Source: Paracoccaceae bacterium (lineage in GTDB: Bacteria > Pseudomonadota > Alphaproteobacteria > Rhodobacterales > Rhodobacteraceae). Taken from it: DNA of 64,000 bases. Of the stretch, positions 1 to 15,831 are shown one piece after another; position 1 is the stretch's first letter, and every line of letters begins with the position of its first letter. The notes under the pieces were generated by a model. The model did not search any database and had not been told where the DNA came from. It saw nothing but the letters and a program-made list of their open reading frames with translations. Made by a program: the position numbers and the translations under genes. The DNA is taken from positions 17,941 to 81,940 of the forward strand of contig JACONK010000034.1 of NCBI GenBank assembly GCA_014323795.1, given 5' to 3'.

Positions 1-4452
<4,452 letters not shown>

Positions 4453-4601
4453 GGCACCAACCCGGATTTTGGACAATGTTCGGCAACAGGTCTTGATTGG
4501 CATGAACACTTATGGAACATTCCGGTGATGGCGGGCGGGCACTGCCGATTCTGGCAACCAGGCCCGGACCATATTAAATTCAGACCTAATGAGGGCAGAA
4601 C

Positions 4602-4988
4602 ATGCAAATACCCTATGGCAAGAACACCTGGGAGCATGCGCAAGAACTGCCGCAAACAGACGGGCCCGGAGGCGGTTTTTACACGCTTGCGTTCATCTGC
4701 TGGGGGCTTGCGGGTCTTTTCGCGTTTGCAAGTTTGATATGCTTTGCCAATGCGGCGGACACATACCGCCCTGCCGAATATCTGGTCTGGGGGATTGTTA
4801 GCCTTTCCGCCGCCGGTGCGTTTTTAACGACAGGCATTTTCGTGCGCATCCTGGCCGTGATCGTGCGGGCCCAGGTCATCACCGCACACTGCACCGCGGA
4901 ACTGCCTAGAGAGCATGACCTCAAGGGGTATCCTCAGGAGACGGAAAAGAATCCGGCTGCCAGAATGCGCAGAACCTGCCTCTCATAA
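4602..4988 (+). CDS. Small predicted membrane protein, unknown function
   Basis: A 128-residue protein with two hydrophobic stretches (about residues 26-50 and 61-92) that look like transmembrane helices, followed by a polar, charged C-terminal tail. A GAGGGCAG-like ribosome binding sequence precedes the ATG. I do not recognise a family. It stands alone between recG and the convergent Fe-S scaffold gene. The reading frame is supported mainly by the membrane-protein profile and the ribosome binding site, so it could still be spurious. Confidence 0.45.
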   Translation: MQIPYGKNTWEHAQELPQTDGPGGGFYTLAFICWGLAGLFAFASLICFANAADTYRPAEYLVWGIVSLSAAGAFLTTGIFVRILAVIVRAQVITAHCTAELPREHDLKGYPQETEKNPAARMRRTCLS

Positions 4989-5067
4989 AGACAGGGAATC
5001 CGGCATCCGCCGCCCGGTGCGGGGCGCAGCCCCTGTCCTTATCCGGGTTTCGCCCTGCGGCCCCCGT

Positions 5068-5517
5068 TTATGCGGTCACGTCCAGGCTTTCGATGGCTTC
5101 CACCGTGGCGTCAAAGGCCAGCAGGATAGAGGCGTGGCGGTTCCTGTAATCCCGTGCGGGCTGAAGGATACAAAGCTCATCAAAAGGCGCCGCGGGCGGG
5201 GGGCCACCCTGCTCCAGCATGGATGCAAGCTGGTCGCGCCCGGCCCGGATGGTTTCTGCCGACAGGCCCACGATCCGGGATGCCAGAACGGAAGCCGCCG
5301 CCTGACCCAACGCACAGGCCTTTACGTCCTGCCCGTATTCCGCAACGACACAGCCGTCCATTTTCACATCTATCGTCACGGTGGACCCGCAGAGCGGTGA
5401 TCGTTTTGATCGGCTCGCATCCGGGGCCACCAGCCTGTCGGTCAGGGGGATAGCGGCTGCAAGCTCCAGAATCCTGCCGGAATAGAGCTTGATAAGGTCG
5501 CCCGTGTCCGTCACCAT
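5068..5517 (-). CDS. Iron-sulfur cluster assembly scaffold (IscU/SufU-like)
   Basis: A 149-residue protein of the NifU-N/IscU family, on which [Fe-S] clusters are built before transfer to apoproteins. Three cysteines sit where the family has its cluster ligands: Cys43 in a Cys-Gly pair, Cys68 in ACALGQAA and Cys116. I chose ATG at 5517 because the family similarity begins there (VTDTGDLIKLYSGRI); the frame is open further upstream but without similarity. It is divergent from hisI, with only about 75 nt between the two starts, so their promoters overlap. No other isc or suf gene is nearby. Confidence 0.82.
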   Translation of the reverse strand: MVTDTGDLIKLYSGRILELAAAIPLTDRLVAPDASRSKRSPLCGSTVTIDVKMDGCVVAEYGQDVKACALGQAAASVLASRIVGLSAETIRAGRDQLASMLEQGGPPPAAPFDELCILQPARDYRNRHASILLAFDATVEAIESLDVTA

Positions 5518-5591
5518 GATCCCCTTTGCGAATTCAATCCTGTCCTTTAGGTAGGCGCGGCAGACAGCAGGGAAAAGAGACAGCCGCCACA

Positions 5592-5969
5592 ATGAGCAAT
5601 CAATTTGACACCCGCACCCTGGCCTACAACGATCAGGGTCTGATCCCGGTAATCGCCCAGGACCATGACACGGGCGAGGTGCTGATGATGGCCTGGATGA
5701 ACGCGGCAGCCGTGGAAAAGACGATTGAAACACACCGGATGACCTACTGGAGCCGGTCGCGCCAGTCCTTCTGGATCAAGGGAGATACGTCGGGGCACAC
5801 CCAGACGCTGATCGAGCTGCGCGTGGACTGCGACCGGGATTGCCTGCTGGCATTCGTCAACCAGACCGGCCCCGCCTGCCACACGTACCGGCGCAGCTGC
5901 TTTTACACACGGGTAGACGAAGGCGCGGAGCAAACACTGATGGCTCCGATGAAAGAACGCGACGCCTAA
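5592..5969 (+). CDS. hisI: Phosphoribosyl-AMP cyclohydrolase
   Basis: HisI opens the purine ring of phosphoribosyl-AMP in histidine biosynthesis. The 125-residue protein contains the family's metal-binding DCDRD motif and the GPACHTYRRSCF segment that carries the zinc cysteines. The start at 5592 gives the usual length of a stand-alone HisI; the frame is open further upstream. The last four bases overlap the 3' end of the convergent gluQ gene. hisE and hisF lie 18 kb away, so the histidine genes in this window are dispersed. Confidence 0.92.
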   Translation: MSNQFDTRTLAYNDQGLIPVIAQDHDTGEVLMMAWMNAAAVEKTIETHRMTYWSRSRQSFWIKGDTSGHTQTLIELRVDCDRDCLLAFVNQTGPACHTYRRSCFYTRVDEGAEQTLMAPMKERDA

Positions 5970-6799
5970 AGCCCGACCATCGCGCGAATATCGGCAGGGG
6001 TTTTGCCCTGGTGCCGCAGTGCCCGCAGGGTCAGGGCATCGTGACGTTTGGCAAGCCGCCGACCCGCGTCATCCCGGATGAGCCGATGGTGACGGTAAAG
6101 CGGCGTGGGATAGCCGAGGAGTTTTTGCAACAGCACATGGATCGGCGTTGCTGTCATCATGTCCATACCACGGGTGACATGGGTGATATGCTGGGCCGCA
6201 TCGTCGACGACGACCGCCAGATGGTAGCTTGTCCCGATATCCTTGCGCGCCATCACCACGTCGCCCGCCCAGGTGACCAGCGTGTCGGACATGACTTCGT
6301 AATCCCCGGCACTTTCGCCGATTTCGGTATAGCGCAGCGGTGCTTTCAGCGCGGCGACTGCCTTTCTCATATCCAGTCGGACCGCATCACCGTGTGTGCG
6401 GTCCGACATGGGTCGACCGCGGCAGGTGCCGGGATATATCACACCGTCCGGGCCGATATCTGATCCTTCCTGCGGGGCAGACAGGGCGGCCTGAATATCC
6501 TTGCGTGTGCAGCTGCACGGATAGCAAAGCCCCATATTGATGAGCTTTTGCAATGCGCGTTCGTGATCAGGTATGCGCCGGGACTGGCGCAGCACCGGCA
6601 TTGGCCAGTCGATGCCCAGCCACGCCAGATCCTCATAGATTGCCGTTTCATATTCCGGCCGGCTGCGAGGCACGTCGATGTCTTCTATGCGCAGCACGAA
6701 ACTGCCGTCCCGGGCTGCTTCAAATGCCGTCAACGCGGAAAATGCGTGTCCCGGGTGCAGCAATCCGGTGGGCGAAGGCGCAAAACGTTCGCGGTTCAC
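5966..6799 (-). CDS. gluQ: Glutamyl-Q tRNA(Asp) synthetase
   Basis: A shortened class I glutamyl-tRNA synthetase lacking the anticodon-binding domain; family members attach glutamate to queuosine in tRNA(Asp). The 277-residue protein has the HIGH-type motif as HPGH (residues 15-18), the zinc pattern CxC followed by Y-x3-C near residues 95-125, and a weak KMSKS equivalent (RLAKR). It is translationally coupled to the upstream methyltransferase by a four-base overlap (6796-6799) and meets hisI tail to tail. Confidence 0.88.
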   Translation of the reverse strand: MNRERFAPSPTGLLHPGHAFSALTAFEAARDGSFVLRIEDIDVPRSRPEYETAIYEDLAWLGIDWPMPVLRQSRRIPDHERALQKLINMGLCYPCSCTRKDIQAALSAPQEGSDIGPDGVIYPGTCRGRPMSDRTHGDAVRLDMRKAVAALKAPLRYTEIGESAGDYEVMSDTLVTWAGDVVMARKDIGTSYHLAVVVDDAAQHITHVTRGMDMMTATPIHVLLQKLLGYPTPLYRHHRLIRDDAGRRLAKRHDALTLRALRHQGKTPADIRAMVGL

Positions 6800-7410
6800 A
6801 GTTTCTTCAGGATGTAGACGATGGACTTCATATCGCGCTTCGGCAGGTGCGGACCATATTCCTTGAAGAGCTCTTCGAAGTGGCCGCCAGCCACCGATGC
6901 GGCAACTGCGGCCCCGAACGCGGGTTCCCGGAGCGTATGATCGTTGAAAGTGAACACAAAAAGGCCACCCGGGGCCATTCCGCCGACAATTTCATGATAG
7001 AGCGTGATCGGTGCAGCACCGGCACCGATCACGCCAATGGCAGACACAACCGGGTAAGGCCCGCCGGAAAAATCAGGCGGATGATCCGGGGCCGACAGGA
7101 CAAGGTTTCGGTAGACCCCTTTCTCTCCTGCCTTTTCCAGCATTTCCGGAGACGTGTCGCAGCCGTCAATTGCGGTAAACCCGGCCTGTGCCAGGGCCGC
7201 ACCGTAAAGGCCGGTACCGCAGCCAACGTCAAAAACCGCTGCGTCCGGCCCGGTGAACCTGCCAAGGGCCGCCGCCGCACGCGCAGGTGTGACATAGCCG
7301 TTCGAGGCCAGCTCCGCGTCATAACTCGCTGCCCAGTCCCTGTAGATGTCCTTCATCTGCTGTACACCTGTCTGGCCATATACGGTATCGAGAAATTGCT
7401 TCCCTGCCAT
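6796..7410 (-). CDS. Class I SAM-dependent methyltransferase
   Basis: A 204-residue Rossmann-fold methyltransferase. The SAM-binding motif I is VFDVGCGTGLYG (about residues 60-71), followed by an acidic residue at the end of the next strand (DGCDTS). The N-terminal region (YRDWAASYDAEL) resembles the methyltransferases annotated as Williams-Beuren-type in bacteria. The substrate cannot be deduced. It lies between trmFO and gluQ on the same strand, and its stop overlaps the gluQ start, so a role in tRNA modification is possible but only suggested by context. Confidence 0.75.
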   Translation of the reverse strand: MAGKQFLDTVYGQTGVQQMKDIYRDWAASYDAELASNGYVTPARAAAALGRFTGPDAAVFDVGCGTGLYGAALAQAGFTAIDGCDTSPEMLEKAGEKGVYRNLVLSAPDHPPDFSGGPYPVVSAIGVIGAGAAPITLYHEIVGGMAPGGLFVFTFNDHTLREPAFGAAVAASVAGGHFEELFKEYGPHLPKRDMKSIVYILKKL

Positions 7411-7442
7411 CGTCGATGTGTCCTCTCTCCCGAGGGGTCAGA

Positions 7443-8801
7443 TTATGCCATGCATGTCGCCGCTTTCAACCAGTTCCGCCAGTCAGCCTTGGCCCGGTCA
7501 GTGTAGGCTTTGTAGCGCTCCTGACGGTGGCACCGTCCGCCGCGCACATAAGTGACGGGAGGAAACAGGCCGAAGTTCACGTTCATCGGCTGAAATGTTT
7601 TCGCCTCCGCCGCGCCGGTGATATGGGTGACAAGGGCACCGATGGCGGTGGTGGGCGGCACGGGAGGCAAGGGAATGCCGTGCGCCTCTGCCACCGCCAG
7701 ACGCCCGGCCAAAAGCCCCATTGCCGCACTTTCGACGTAGCCTTCGACCCCGCTGATCTGGCCTGCAAAACGGATATGGGGCCGGGATTTCAGCCGCAGC
7801 CGGCTGTCGAGCAGGGCGGGCGCGTTGATGAACGTGTTGCGGTGGATCCCGCCCAACCGTGCGAAGACCGCGTTTTCCAGTCCCGGAATGCTTTTGAAAA
7901 CATTCTTTTGCGCACCGTATGTCATCTTTGTCTGAAAGCCCACGATGTTGAACAATGTGCCAAGCGCGTTATCCCGGCGCAGTTGCACGACCGCATAGGG
8001 TTTTGCATCAGGCCGGTGCGGATTCGTCAGCCCGACAGGTTTCATCGGTCCGTGGCGCAGGGTTTCGCGGCCCCGTTCGGCCATGACCTCGATCGGCAGG
8101 CAGCTTTCAAAGTAGCCTGCCGTTTCACCTGCGCGGAATTCGGTTTTGTCAGCCGCAAGCAGGGCGTCAATGAATGATTCGTACTGGTTGCGGTCCATGG
8201 GGCAGTTCAGATAGGCGTACCGCTCCTCCTCTGTCTCTCCCTTGTCATAGCGGGACTGGAACCAGGCTTTTTGCATGTCGATGCTGTCGGCATAAACGAT
8301 GGGGGCAATTGCGTCAAAAAACGCGAGCGCGTCCCGGCCCGTCTCCGCCCGGATTGCCGCGGCGAGGCCGGGGCTTGTCAGGGGACCGGTTGCGATAATC
8401 GCCTGCCCCTGGGATGCCGGGGGAAGGGCGGTCAGTTCTTCGCCACACACGGTGACAGCGGGGTGGGCCAGCAGATTGCGCGTGACTGCCTGCGAAAAAG
8501 CATCCCGATCCACGGCCAAGGCCCCCCCGGCGGGCAATTTATGGGCGTCCGCCTGGGCCATGATCAGCCCTCCCGCCACACGCATTTCCCAGTGCAACAG
8601 CCCGACCGCGTTCTGTTCATCGTTATCTGACCGGAAGGAATTGGAACATACCATTTCTGCCAGATCACCGGTTCGGTGGGCGAAGGTTTTAACCCTGGGG
8701 CGCATTTCATGGATTACGGCGGGCAAGCCCGCCCTGGCGATTTGCCAGGCAGCTTCAGACCCGGCCATACCGCCGCCGTAGATATGAATTTTACCGGTCA
8801 C
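7443..8801 (-). CDS. trmFO: Methylenetetrahydrofolate-tRNA-(uracil-5-)-methyltransferase TrmFO
   Basis: TrmFO makes 5-methyluridine at position 54 of tRNA using methylenetetrahydrofolate and FAD. The N-terminus carries a GGGMAGSE dinucleotide-binding loop, and the central region has the conserved YLNCPM cysteine segment. I start it at GTG 8801, which yields 452 residues, the normal length, and puts the FAD loop close to the N-terminus as in homologues. A longer frame to 8990 would add about 60 residues with no family similarity. It is 32 nt upstream of the methyltransferase gene and probably shares a transcript. Confidence 0.9.
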   Translation of the reverse strand: MTGKIHIYGGGMAGSEAAWQIARAGLPAVIHEMRPRVKTFAHRTGDLAEMVCSNSFRSDNDEQNAVGLLHWEMRVAGGLIMAQADAHKLPAGGALAVDRDAFSQAVTRNLLAHPAVTVCGEELTALPPASQGQAIIATGPLTSPGLAAAIRAETGRDALAFFDAIAPIVYADSIDMQKAWFQSRYDKGETEEERYAYLNCPMDRNQYESFIDALLAADKTEFRAGETAGYFESCLPIEVMAERGRETLRHGPMKPVGLTNPHRPDAKPYAVVQLRRDNALGTLFNIVGFQTKMTYGAQKNVFKSIPGLENAVFARLGGIHRNTFINAPALLDSRLRLKSRPHIRFAGQISGVEGYVESAAMGLLAGRLAVAEAHGIPLPPVPPTTAIGALVTHITGAAEAKTFQPMNVNFGLFPPVTYVRGGRCHRQERYKAYTDRAKADWRNWLKAATCMA

Positions 8802-9037
8802 GGGGTCCGTATGTATGCGGCCTGCAAGGGCTTTCCAAGGGATGCGGGCGGGGCATGTACCCCGCAACAGGGGCTTCAATCCAAAAAGAAGGTATCCGGA
8901 ACCATCAGACGGGGACAGATTCCCCTGAAATCCGCGGCCTTTCAACCTGGAGGCGGGGTTATGCCGGATGCCAGACTTCCGCAAATGCATTTTGCAAATC
9001 GGCTGTCAGAGGCGCAGAAAGCCCCGCCTGGCCTGTA

Positions 9038-11776
9038 TCAATAAGCTTGCCCTGCCTCTGTGTTGACCTCCTCCTCGTCTCCGCTTTCGGCGATGCGGGC
9101 AACGGAGGCGACCTCTTCCCCTTTATCTGTATTGAAGACGCGCACACCGCCAGCACTGCGGGAACGGAAGGAGATACCTTTGACCGGCACACGTATCGAC
9201 TGACCGGCAGAGGTGACAAGCATGATCTGATCACCCATATCCACGGGGAAAGAGGTGATAATCGGCCCGCCACGCATAGCCTTATCCACAGCCATCACGC
9301 CCTGCCCGCCGCGCCCGTGCAGGGGGTAATCGTGGCTGGAACTCAGCTTGCCCGCCCCGTCGGCGGTGATTGTCAGGATCAGGTTTTCGGCCGCCGACAT
9401 TTCCGCGTAGCGTTCCCGGGTGATGTCGCCGCCGGTCTGTTCCTCGTCCTCGCCCGCATCCGTCAGCCCGGCAACGGCGCGGCGCATCCTAAGGTAGGCG
9501 GCGCGTTCGTCCGGCCTGGCCTCAAAGCGGCGTATCACGGCCATGGAGACAACCTCGTCGTCGTCCTTCAAGAGAATACCGCGAACACCCACGGATGAGC
9601 GGGAGATGAAAATCCGCACATCATCAGCACGGAAGCGGATGGCACGGCCCCCTCGGGTTACCAGCATCACGTCATCGTCGGCGGAGGCAATGCGCACGTT
9701 GATCAGGCGCGTCCTTGCGTGGTCGGACTCAATCTTCATGGCGATCTTGCCGTTGCGCAGGACGTTCGCGAAATCGCTCAGCCGGTTGCGGCGCACGGTG
9801 CCGGCAGAGGTGGCAAATATCACCTGCAATGCATCCCAATCGGCCTTATCCCGATCAACCGGCATGATGGCGGCGATGGAGACCCCGCTTGAAATCGGCA
9901 GAATGTTCACGATGGCCTTCCCGCGTGCGGTGCGTCGGCCGAGCGGCAAGTGCCAGGTTTTCAGCCTGTAAACCATTCCGTCGGCTGTGAAGACAAGGAG
10001 CGGCGTGTGGGTATTGGCAACAAAGAGCGTCGTGACAAAGTCTTCGTCTTTCGTGGCCATTCCCTGCAGGCCCTTGCCACCGCGTTTCTGTGCGCGATAC
10101 TCAGCCAGCGGGGTCCGTTTGATGTAACCGGAACCGGTGACCGTCACGACCATATCCTCACGCTCAATCAAATCTTCGTCTTCCACGTCGCCGTCGTCTT
10201 CCACGATCCCTGTCCGGCGGGGGACGGCGTGGGCCTTTTTCACCTCTTTCACCTCCTCAGAGATGATCGACAGGATCCGCTCGCGCGAGCGCAGGATATC
10301 AAGGCAATCTGTAATTCTGGCGGCATGGTCTTGCAGTTCGTCAGTGACCTCTTTCACTCCCATGGCTGTCAGGCGTTGCAGCCGCAGGTCAAGGATCGCA
10401 CGGGCCTGCGTGTCCGACATGTTATAGGTTCCGTCGTCGTTCATGGTATGGCCGGGATCATCGATCAGGCGGATATATTCAGCGATGTCGGTAGCCGGCC
10501 ATCGGCGGGTCATCAGCTTTTCGCGGGCTTCTGCCGGATCGGCACTGGTGCGGATGGCGGTGACGACTTCGTCCACGTTGGAGACCGTAACCGCGAGACC
10601 GCAGAGCACATGGCTCCTTTCCCGTGCCTTGCGCAGTTCATAGGCCGTCCGGCGGGCCACGACCTCTTCCCGGAAGGAAATGAAGTGGCACAGGAAGCCG
10701 CGCAGGGTCAGATGTTCGGGCCGCCCGCCATTGAGCGCAAGCATGTTGCAGCCGAAGGATGTCTGTAGCGGCGTGAAACGGTAGAGCTGGTTGAGCACCA
10801 CATCCGGCGTCGCGTCACGCTTGAGTTCGATCACCACGCGCACACCGATTCGGTCGGATTCGTCCTGGACATGGGCGATGCCCTCGATCTTTCTGTCGCG
10901 ACTCAGTTCGGCGATTTTTTCCACCAGGGTGGATTTGTTTACCTGGTAGGGGATTTCATCGACGATGATGGCGTGGCGATCCTTGCGGATTTGCTCCACC
11001 CGTGTCCTGGCGCGCAGCACGACGGACCCGCGACCTTCGGAGTAGGCTTTCCGCACACCGGAGCGGCCGAGGATCACGCCGCCAGTCGGAAAGTCCGGGG
11101 CCGGAATGTAATCCATTAACCGGAGCGAATCGAGGTCCGGATTTTCGATCAGTGCGAGCGTGGCGTCAATGACCTCACCCAGGTTGTGGGGCGGGATGTT
11201 GGTCGCCATGCCGACGGCGATTCCGCTTGCACCGTTGACCAGCATGTTGGGAAATTTGGCTGGCAGGACCGTCGGCTCCTGCTCTTTCCCGTCGTAATTA
11301 TCCTGAAAATCCACCGTATCCTTGTCGAGGTCGGTCAGCAGCGCGAGTGAGGCTTTGGCAAGCCGTGCCTCGGTGTAGCGCATGGCTGCCGGGTTATCCC
11401 CGTCCATGGAACCGAAGTTACCTTGCCCATCGATAAGCATGAGCGACATGGAAAAGTCCTGGGCCAAACGCACCAGCGCATCATAGATCGCGCTGTCCCC
11501 GTGGGGATGAAAACTGCCCATCACGTCACCCACGGATTTCGCGGATTTCCGGTACGGCTTGTCGTTGGTGTAGCCACCCTGCTGCATCGCGTAGAGGATA
11601 CGGCGGTGCACGGGCTTCAGCCCGTCGCGCAGATCGGGGATTGCGCGGCTGATGATCACGCTCATCGCGTATTCAAGATAAGCGGCCTTCATCTCCTCTT
11701 CAATGGAGATTGTGGGGCCCGCGGCGGATGCCCTTTCCGGCAGGTCGTCCTGCGGGTTTTCCGGCTCGTCACTCAA
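9038..11776 (-). CDS. gyrA: DNA gyrase subunit A
   Basis: GyrA is the cutting and rejoining subunit of gyrase, acting with GyrB to supercoil DNA. In the 912-residue protein the catalytic tyrosine is Tyr134 ([10 protein letters not shown]). The quinolone-resistance region retains Ser95 and Asp99, equivalent to E. coli Ser83 and Asp87, so no classical resistance substitution is present at those sites. The C-terminal domain has a GyrA box (QKRGGKG) needed for DNA wrapping. The acidic C-terminal tail is usual for gyrase. Confidence 0.97.
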   Translation of the reverse strand: MSDEPENPQDDLPERASAAGPTISIEEEMKAAYLEYAMSVIISRAIPDLRDGLKPVHRRILYAMQQGGYTNDKPYRKSAKSVGDVMGSFHPHGDSAIYDALVRLAQDFSMSLMLIDGQGNFGSMDGDNPAAMRYTEARLAKASLALLTDLDKDTVDFQDNYDGKEQEPTVLPAKFPNMLVNGASGIAVGMATNIPPHNLGEVIDATLALIENPDLDSLRLMDYIPAPDFPTGGVILGRSGVRKAYSEGRGSVVLRARTRVEQIRKDRHAIIVDEIPYQVNKSTLVEKIAELSRDRKIEGIAHVQDESDRIGVRVVIELKRDATPDVVLNQLYRFTPLQTSFGCNMLALNGGRPEHLTLRGFLCHFISFREEVVARRTAYELRKARERSHVLCGLAVTVSNVDEVVTAIRTSADPAEAREKLMTRRWPATDIAEYIRLIDDPGHTMNDDGTYNMSDTQARAILDLRLQRLTAMGVKEVTDELQDHAARITDCLDILRSRERILSIISEEVKEVKKAHAVPRRTGIVEDDGDVEDEDLIEREDMVVTVTGSGYIKRTPLAEYRAQKRGGKGLQGMATKDEDFVTTLFVANTHTPLLVFTADGMVYRLKTWHLPLGRRTARGKAIVNILPISSGVSIAAIMPVDRDKADWDALQVIFATSAGTVRRNRLSDFANVLRNGKIAMKIESDHARTRLINVRIASADDDVMLVTRGGRAIRFRADDVRIFISRSSVGVRGILLKDDDEVVSMAVIRRFEARPDERAAYLRMRRAVAGLTDAGEDEEQTGGDITRERYAEMSAAENLILTITADGAGKLSSSHDYPLHGRGGQGVMAVDKAMRGGPIITSFPVDMGDQIMLVTSAGQSIRVPVKGISFRSRSAGGVRVFNTDKGEEVASVARIAESGDEEEVNTEAGQAY

Positions 11777-11962
11777 GGAGGCATTTCCTGCTATGATATC
11801 CTCTGAATATTGTAAAAACGTCTGTCATGGCCGGGGGTCCGGCACAAGGTTCCGCGGGCGGATTCCTCGCCGGCAAGCGCGTTGCCTGGTCAGGTCGGGG
11901 CAAACGGTGCCGTATTTAAAACAGCCCGGCAGAGCATTGAGATCTGGTGCGCAAACCCGGAT

Positions 11963-12424
11963 CTAGAAAGGGATTTCGTCTTCCAGATCAGAGTTGCCAT
12001 CGCCCTGATAGCCGCCGCTGCTGCTGTAATCGCCCCCCTGGTCGTACCCGCCGCCCGCTGCCCTGCCGCCATCGCGGCCGTCAAGCATTGTCAGCGTACC
12101 GTTGTAGCCCTGCAGCACCACTTCGGTGGAGTAGCGGTCATTGCCGGACTTATCCTGCCATTTGCGGGTTTGCAGCCGCCCCTCAACATAGACTTTCGAG
12201 CCTTTGCGCAAGTACTGCTCACACAGCCGCACCAGACTGTCGGAGAAGATGGAGACCGAGTGCCATTCGGTTCTTTCCCGTTTCTCGCCGGTATTCCTGT
12301 CGCGCCAGCGCTCGGAAGTGGCCACGCGCAGGGTGCAGACCTTGCCGCCGTTCTGAAACGTACGCACCTCCGGGTCACGCCCGAGGTTACCTATGATCAT
12401 GACTTTGTTCAGGCTGCCCGCCAT
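11963..12424 (-). CDS. ssb: Single-stranded DNA-binding protein
   Basis: A 153-residue SSB: an OB fold from about residue 5 to 110, a Gly-rich linker, and the acidic tip DLEDEIPF that recruits replication and repair partners. The start at 12424 is fixed by a strong GGGGGGAGAA ribosome binding sequence and by family similarity ([15 protein letters not shown]). The gene is divergent from uvrA, an arrangement also seen in other proteobacteria. Confidence 0.95.
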   Translation of the reverse strand: MAGSLNKVMIIGNLGRDPEVRTFQNGGKVCTLRVATSERWRDRNTGEKRERTEWHSVSIFSDSLVRLCEQYLRKGSKVYVEGRLQTRKWQDKSGNDRYSTEVVLQGYNGTLTMLDGRDGGRAAGGGYDQGGDYSSSGGYQGDGNSDLEDEIPF

Positions 12425-12635
12425 TTTGTTTCTCCCCCCAAGGAGTGGTATCCGGTTCCTGTTAACCATAAACACATTCGGGTGCAACGGGCCAACAATT
12501 TATTAATCGCGAACCAGGGGCAGGAAATGGCGGCAGGTGGCCCGGATCCCGGGTATTTCTGCTAACGTAACCCCCTTTTCCGGTGGCAATCTTCAGAATG
12601 TGCCCTACGTCTGGTCCATCCTCCGGGGCACTGGC
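12425..12635. promoter_or_regulatory. ssb/uvrA divergent intergenic region
   Basis: These 211 nt must hold the promoters of both ssb and uvrA. A dyad GGTT-N6-AACC lies at 12454-12467. I looked for the alphaproteobacterial LexA operator (GTTC-N7-GTTC or its complement) expected for SOS control of these genes and did not find an intact copy; only single half-sites (GTTC near 12455, GAAC near 12510) are present. Confidence 0.4.
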
Positions 12636-15500
12636 ATGGCAGAACTCAAGAACATCGAAATCCGTGGTGCCCGCGAGCACAACCTGAAGTCCGTGGATGT
12701 GAATATCCCCCGTGACAAACTGGTGGTGATCACCGGGCTTTCCGGGTCAGGCAAATCCTCTCTGGCCTTTGACACCATATACGCAGAGGGACAGAGGCGG
12801 TACGTAGAGTCGCTTTCCGCTTATGCACGCCAGTTCCTCAATATGATGCGGAAGCCCGACGTAGATCATATCGCGGGGCTGAGCCCGGCGATTTCCATCG
12901 ATCAGAAGACCACGTCGAAGAATCCGCGGTCCACCGTCGGCACCGCTACCGAGATTTACGACTATATGCGATTGCTTTTTGCCCGTGTCGGCACCCCCTG
13001 TAGCCCGGCGACCGGTCTTCCGATTGAGGCACAGCAGGTACAGGATATGGTCGACCGGATCGTGGGGATGGAGGAGGGAACCCGGGCCTATCTGCTCGCC
13101 CCGATTGTGCGCGATCGCAAAGGCGAGTACCGCCGCGAATTTGCGAATCTGCGCAAGCAGGGATTCCAGCGGGTAAAGGTGAACGGGACGTTCTTCGAGC
13201 TTGACGACCCGCCCGCGCTCGACAAAAATTATCGCCACACCATTGACGTGGTGGTGGACCGGCTGGTGATAAAGAAGCGGCTGGATACGCGGCTGGCGGA
13301 CAGCCTGCGCACGGCACTTGATCTGGCGGACGGAATCGCGACCCTGGAGACGGCACCGAAGGAAGGGGAGCCGGAACGGATCATTTTTTCGGAAAATTTC
13401 GCCTGCCCGGTGTCAGGCTTTACGATCCCCGAGATTGAGCCGCGGCTGTTTTCCTTCAACGCGCCGTTCGGTGCCTGTCCGGAATGTGACGGGCTGGGCC
13501 ATGAGCTCTTCTTCGACGAACGCCTTGTCGTACCTGATCCGGCGATCAGCCTTATGGCAGGTGCGCTGGCACCTTGGGCGAAGTCCAGATCCCCCTATTT
13601 CCGCCAGACCATTGACGCCATCGCCAAACACTACAAGTTCGACAAGGATATGCCCTGGCGCGACCTGCCGCCCCATGTACAGCAGGTAATGCTTTACGGA
13701 ACCGGTGAGGATGAGATTCGGTTTCGTTATGATGAGGGCGGGCGGGTCTATGAGGTTTCCCGCTCTTTCGAAGGGGTGGTGCCAAACATGGAACGGCGCT
13801 ACCGCGAGACGGATTCAAGCTGGATCCGCGAGGAGTTTGAGCGCTACCGGAACAACCGGCCCTGCGGAGCCTGCAACGGCTACCGGCTGCGCCCCGAAGC
13901 GCGGGCCGTGAAAATTTCTGGCCTGCATATCGGCGAGATCACGGCGATGTCGATTTCTGAGGTGCTCGAATGGGTCAGGGAAGTACCGAAAACACTGACG
14001 AGCCAAAAGAATGAGATCGCACAGGCGATTCTGAAGGAAATCAGCGCCCGGCTCGGCTTTCTGGTGAACGTCGGGTTGAATTACCTTACACTGTCGCGCG
14101 CCGCGGGCACCCTGTCCGGCGGGGAAAGCCAGCGTATCCGTCTGGCGAGCCAGATTGGGTCAGGGCTGACCGGTGTGCTTTATGTGCTTGACGAGCCGTC
14201 CATCGGCCTGCATCAGCGCGACAATGGCCGGCTGCTGACAACGCTTGGGAACCTGCGTGACCAGGGCAACACCGTGATCGTCGTGGAACACGATGAAGAA
14301 GCCATTCGGGCGGCGGACCATGTGCTCGATATCGGCCCCGGGGCTGGTGTGCATGGGGGTGTGATCATTGCTGAGGGCACACCAAAGCAGATTGCGCGGC
14401 ACAAAAAGTCGATCACCGGGCAATACCTGCGCGGCGACAGAAAGATTGCGATCCCGGCCGTGCGCCGCAAGGGAAACGGAAAGAAGCTGGTGGTCGAGAA
14501 AGCCTCCGGCAACAACCTCAAGGACATCACGGTTGAATTCCCGCTTGGAACGTTCACCTGTGTAACCGGCGTATCCGGCGGCGGGAAATCCACGCTGACG
14601 ATTGAGACGCTTTTCAGGAATGCCTCCATGCGGCTCAACGGTGCCAGGCAGACGCCCGCGCCCTGCGGGGGCGTGAAAGGCCTGCAGTACCTTGACAAGG
14701 TCATCGACATAGATCAGCGCCCCATCGGGCGTACGCCGCGGTCAAATCCGGCCACCTATACCGGTGCCTTCACCCCGATCCGTGACTGGTTCGCCGGGCT
14801 GCCGGAGGCGAAGGCGCGCGGCTATAAGCCTGGGCGGTTCTCTTTCAACGTAAAGGGCGGGCGGTGTGAGGCATGCCAGGGCGACGGGGTCATCAGGATC
14901 GAAATGCATTTCCTGCCCGACGTCTACGTCGAATGTGAAACCTGCAAAGGCAAGCGCTACAACCGCGAAACGCTGGAGGTGAAGTTCCGGAACAAATCCA
15001 TCGCTGATGTGCTGGATATGACGGTGGAGGACGCCAAAGATCTTTTTAAAGCCGTGCCGTCAATCCGGGACAGGATGACGGCACTGCTGCGGGTGGGCCT
15101 CGGCTACATCAGGGTGGGCCAGCAGGCGACGACCCTGTCAGGCGGCGAGGCGCAGCGGGTGAAGCTGGCGAAGGAGCTTTCGAAGCGGTCCACTGGCAAG
15201 ACGCTCTATGTTCTTGATGAGCCAACGACCGGTCTGCACTTTGAAGATGTGCGCAAATTGCTGGATGTGCTGCATGGATTGGTCGATCAGGGGAATTCGG
15301 TGCTTGTGATCGAACACAACCTGGACGTCATCAAGACGGCCGACCACATCATCGATATCGGCCCGGAGGGCGGCGACGGCGGCGGGAAGGTCGTGGCCAC
15401 CGGCACACCGGAAGCACTGGCAGAGGTCACGGACAGCCACACCGGACGATACCTGGAGCAGATTCTGGGCGCAAAAACGGTGGCAGCGAAACATGGCTGA
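12636..15500 (+). CDS. uvrA: Excinuclease ABC subunit A
   Basis: UvrA is the damage-recognition ATPase of nucleotide excision repair. The 954-residue protein has two ABC modules with Walker A motifs GLSGSGKSS (about residues 34-42) and GVSGGGKST, two LSGGE signature motifs and DEP Walker B motifs. The second zinc finger keeps its four cysteines (CEAC...CETC). The first reads CPVSG...CPEC, with serine for the second cysteine, a variant I recall as usual in alphaproteobacteria. I chose ATG 12636 because it gives [18 protein letters not shown], the conserved N-terminus; the frame is open 99 nt further upstream. Confidence 0.96.
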   Translation: MAELKNIEIRGAREHNLKSVDVNIPRDKLVVITGLSGSGKSSLAFDTIYAEGQRRYVESLSAYARQFLNMMRKPDVDHIAGLSPAISIDQKTTSKNPRSTVGTATEIYDYMRLLFARVGTPCSPATGLPIEAQQVQDMVDRIVGMEEGTRAYLLAPIVRDRKGEYRREFANLRKQGFQRVKVNGTFFELDDPPALDKNYRHTIDVVVDRLVIKKRLDTRLADSLRTALDLADGIATLETAPKEGEPERIIFSENFACPVSGFTIPEIEPRLFSFNAPFGACPECDGLGHELFFDERLVVPDPAISLMAGALAPWAKSRSPYFRQTIDAIAKHYKFDKDMPWRDLPPHVQQVMLYGTGEDEIRFRYDEGGRVYEVSRSFEGVVPNMERRYRETDSSWIREEFERYRNNRPCGACNGYRLRPEARAVKISGLHIGEITAMSISEVLEWVREVPKTLTSQKNEIAQAILKEISARLGFLVNVGLNYLTLSRAAGTLSGGESQRIRLASQIGSGLTGVLYVLDEPSIGLHQRDNGRLLTTLGNLRDQGNTVIVVEHDEEAIRAADHVLDIGPGAGVHGGVIIAEGTPKQIARHKKSITGQYLRGDRKIAIPAVRRKGNGKKLVVEKASGNNLKDITVEFPLGTFTCVTGVSGGGKSTLTIETLFRNASMRLNGARQTPAPCGGVKGLQYLDKVIDIDQRPIGRTPRSNPATYTGAFTPIRDWFAGLPEAKARGYKPGRFSFNVKGGRCEACQGDGVIRIEMHFLPDVYVECETCKGKRYNRETLEVKFRNKSIADVLDMTVEDAKDLFKAVPSIRDRMTALLRVGLGYIRVGQQATTLSGGEAQRVKLAKELSKRSTGKTLYVLDEPTTGLHFEDVRKLLDVLHGLVDQGNSVLVIEHNLDVIKTADHIIDIGPEGGDGGGKVVATGTPEALAEVTDSHTGRYLEQILGAKTVAAKHG

Positions 15501-15831
15501 CCGGTAGCGCACGGCGGGCTTGGTTCCGGGTGCCGGAAAACAGCGCAATATTGCTTATGATTATTTGTGCCAGCGTATGTTAATCTTTCAAAATCCTATT
15601 CAAAACGTCCTTGCTATGGCTGCATTTGGCAGCCGATACGACGTGCAACCTTATTCCCGTATTCGGTATACGATTGTGCCGAATAACGGGGCAGTCCGGG
15701 TAATATCCGATCCTGCTATTATCACAAATCCGGGTTCTGCTTTTGAGCGCATTCCTTCTGCGAATCAAAACGCGGATAGTGTCAAAGTCCGACACATGCT
15801 CAACGACCTGCAATCCAAAATGGAGTCAAAA
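15501..15831. other. AT-rich, structured gene-free stretch
   Basis: No recognisable gene. From about 15550 the base composition is clearly more AT-rich than the neighbours. Three inverted repeats occur: GGCTGC-5 nt-GCAGCC at 15618-15634; an 11-bp arm with one bulge at 15656-15666 and 15679-15690; and GTGTC-7 nt-GACAC at about 15780-15796. It lies just upstream of a signal-peptide start, so it may be the leader and promoter region of the broken gene that follows. Confidence 0.5.

Noticed and set aside
11423..11806. Plus-strand open frame across the gyrA start
   Set aside because: It is the shadow of gyrA; no ribosome binding site and no protein features.
12425..12635. Expected LexA box upstream of ssb/uvrA
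   Set aside because: No intact GTTC-N7-GTTC (or complementary) element was found; only single half-sites occur.
12979..13480. UvrA zinc site with Ser in place of Cys as a loss-of-function mark
   Set aside because: I recall CPVSG as the usual form of this site in alphaproteobacteria; the other zinc finger is intact.
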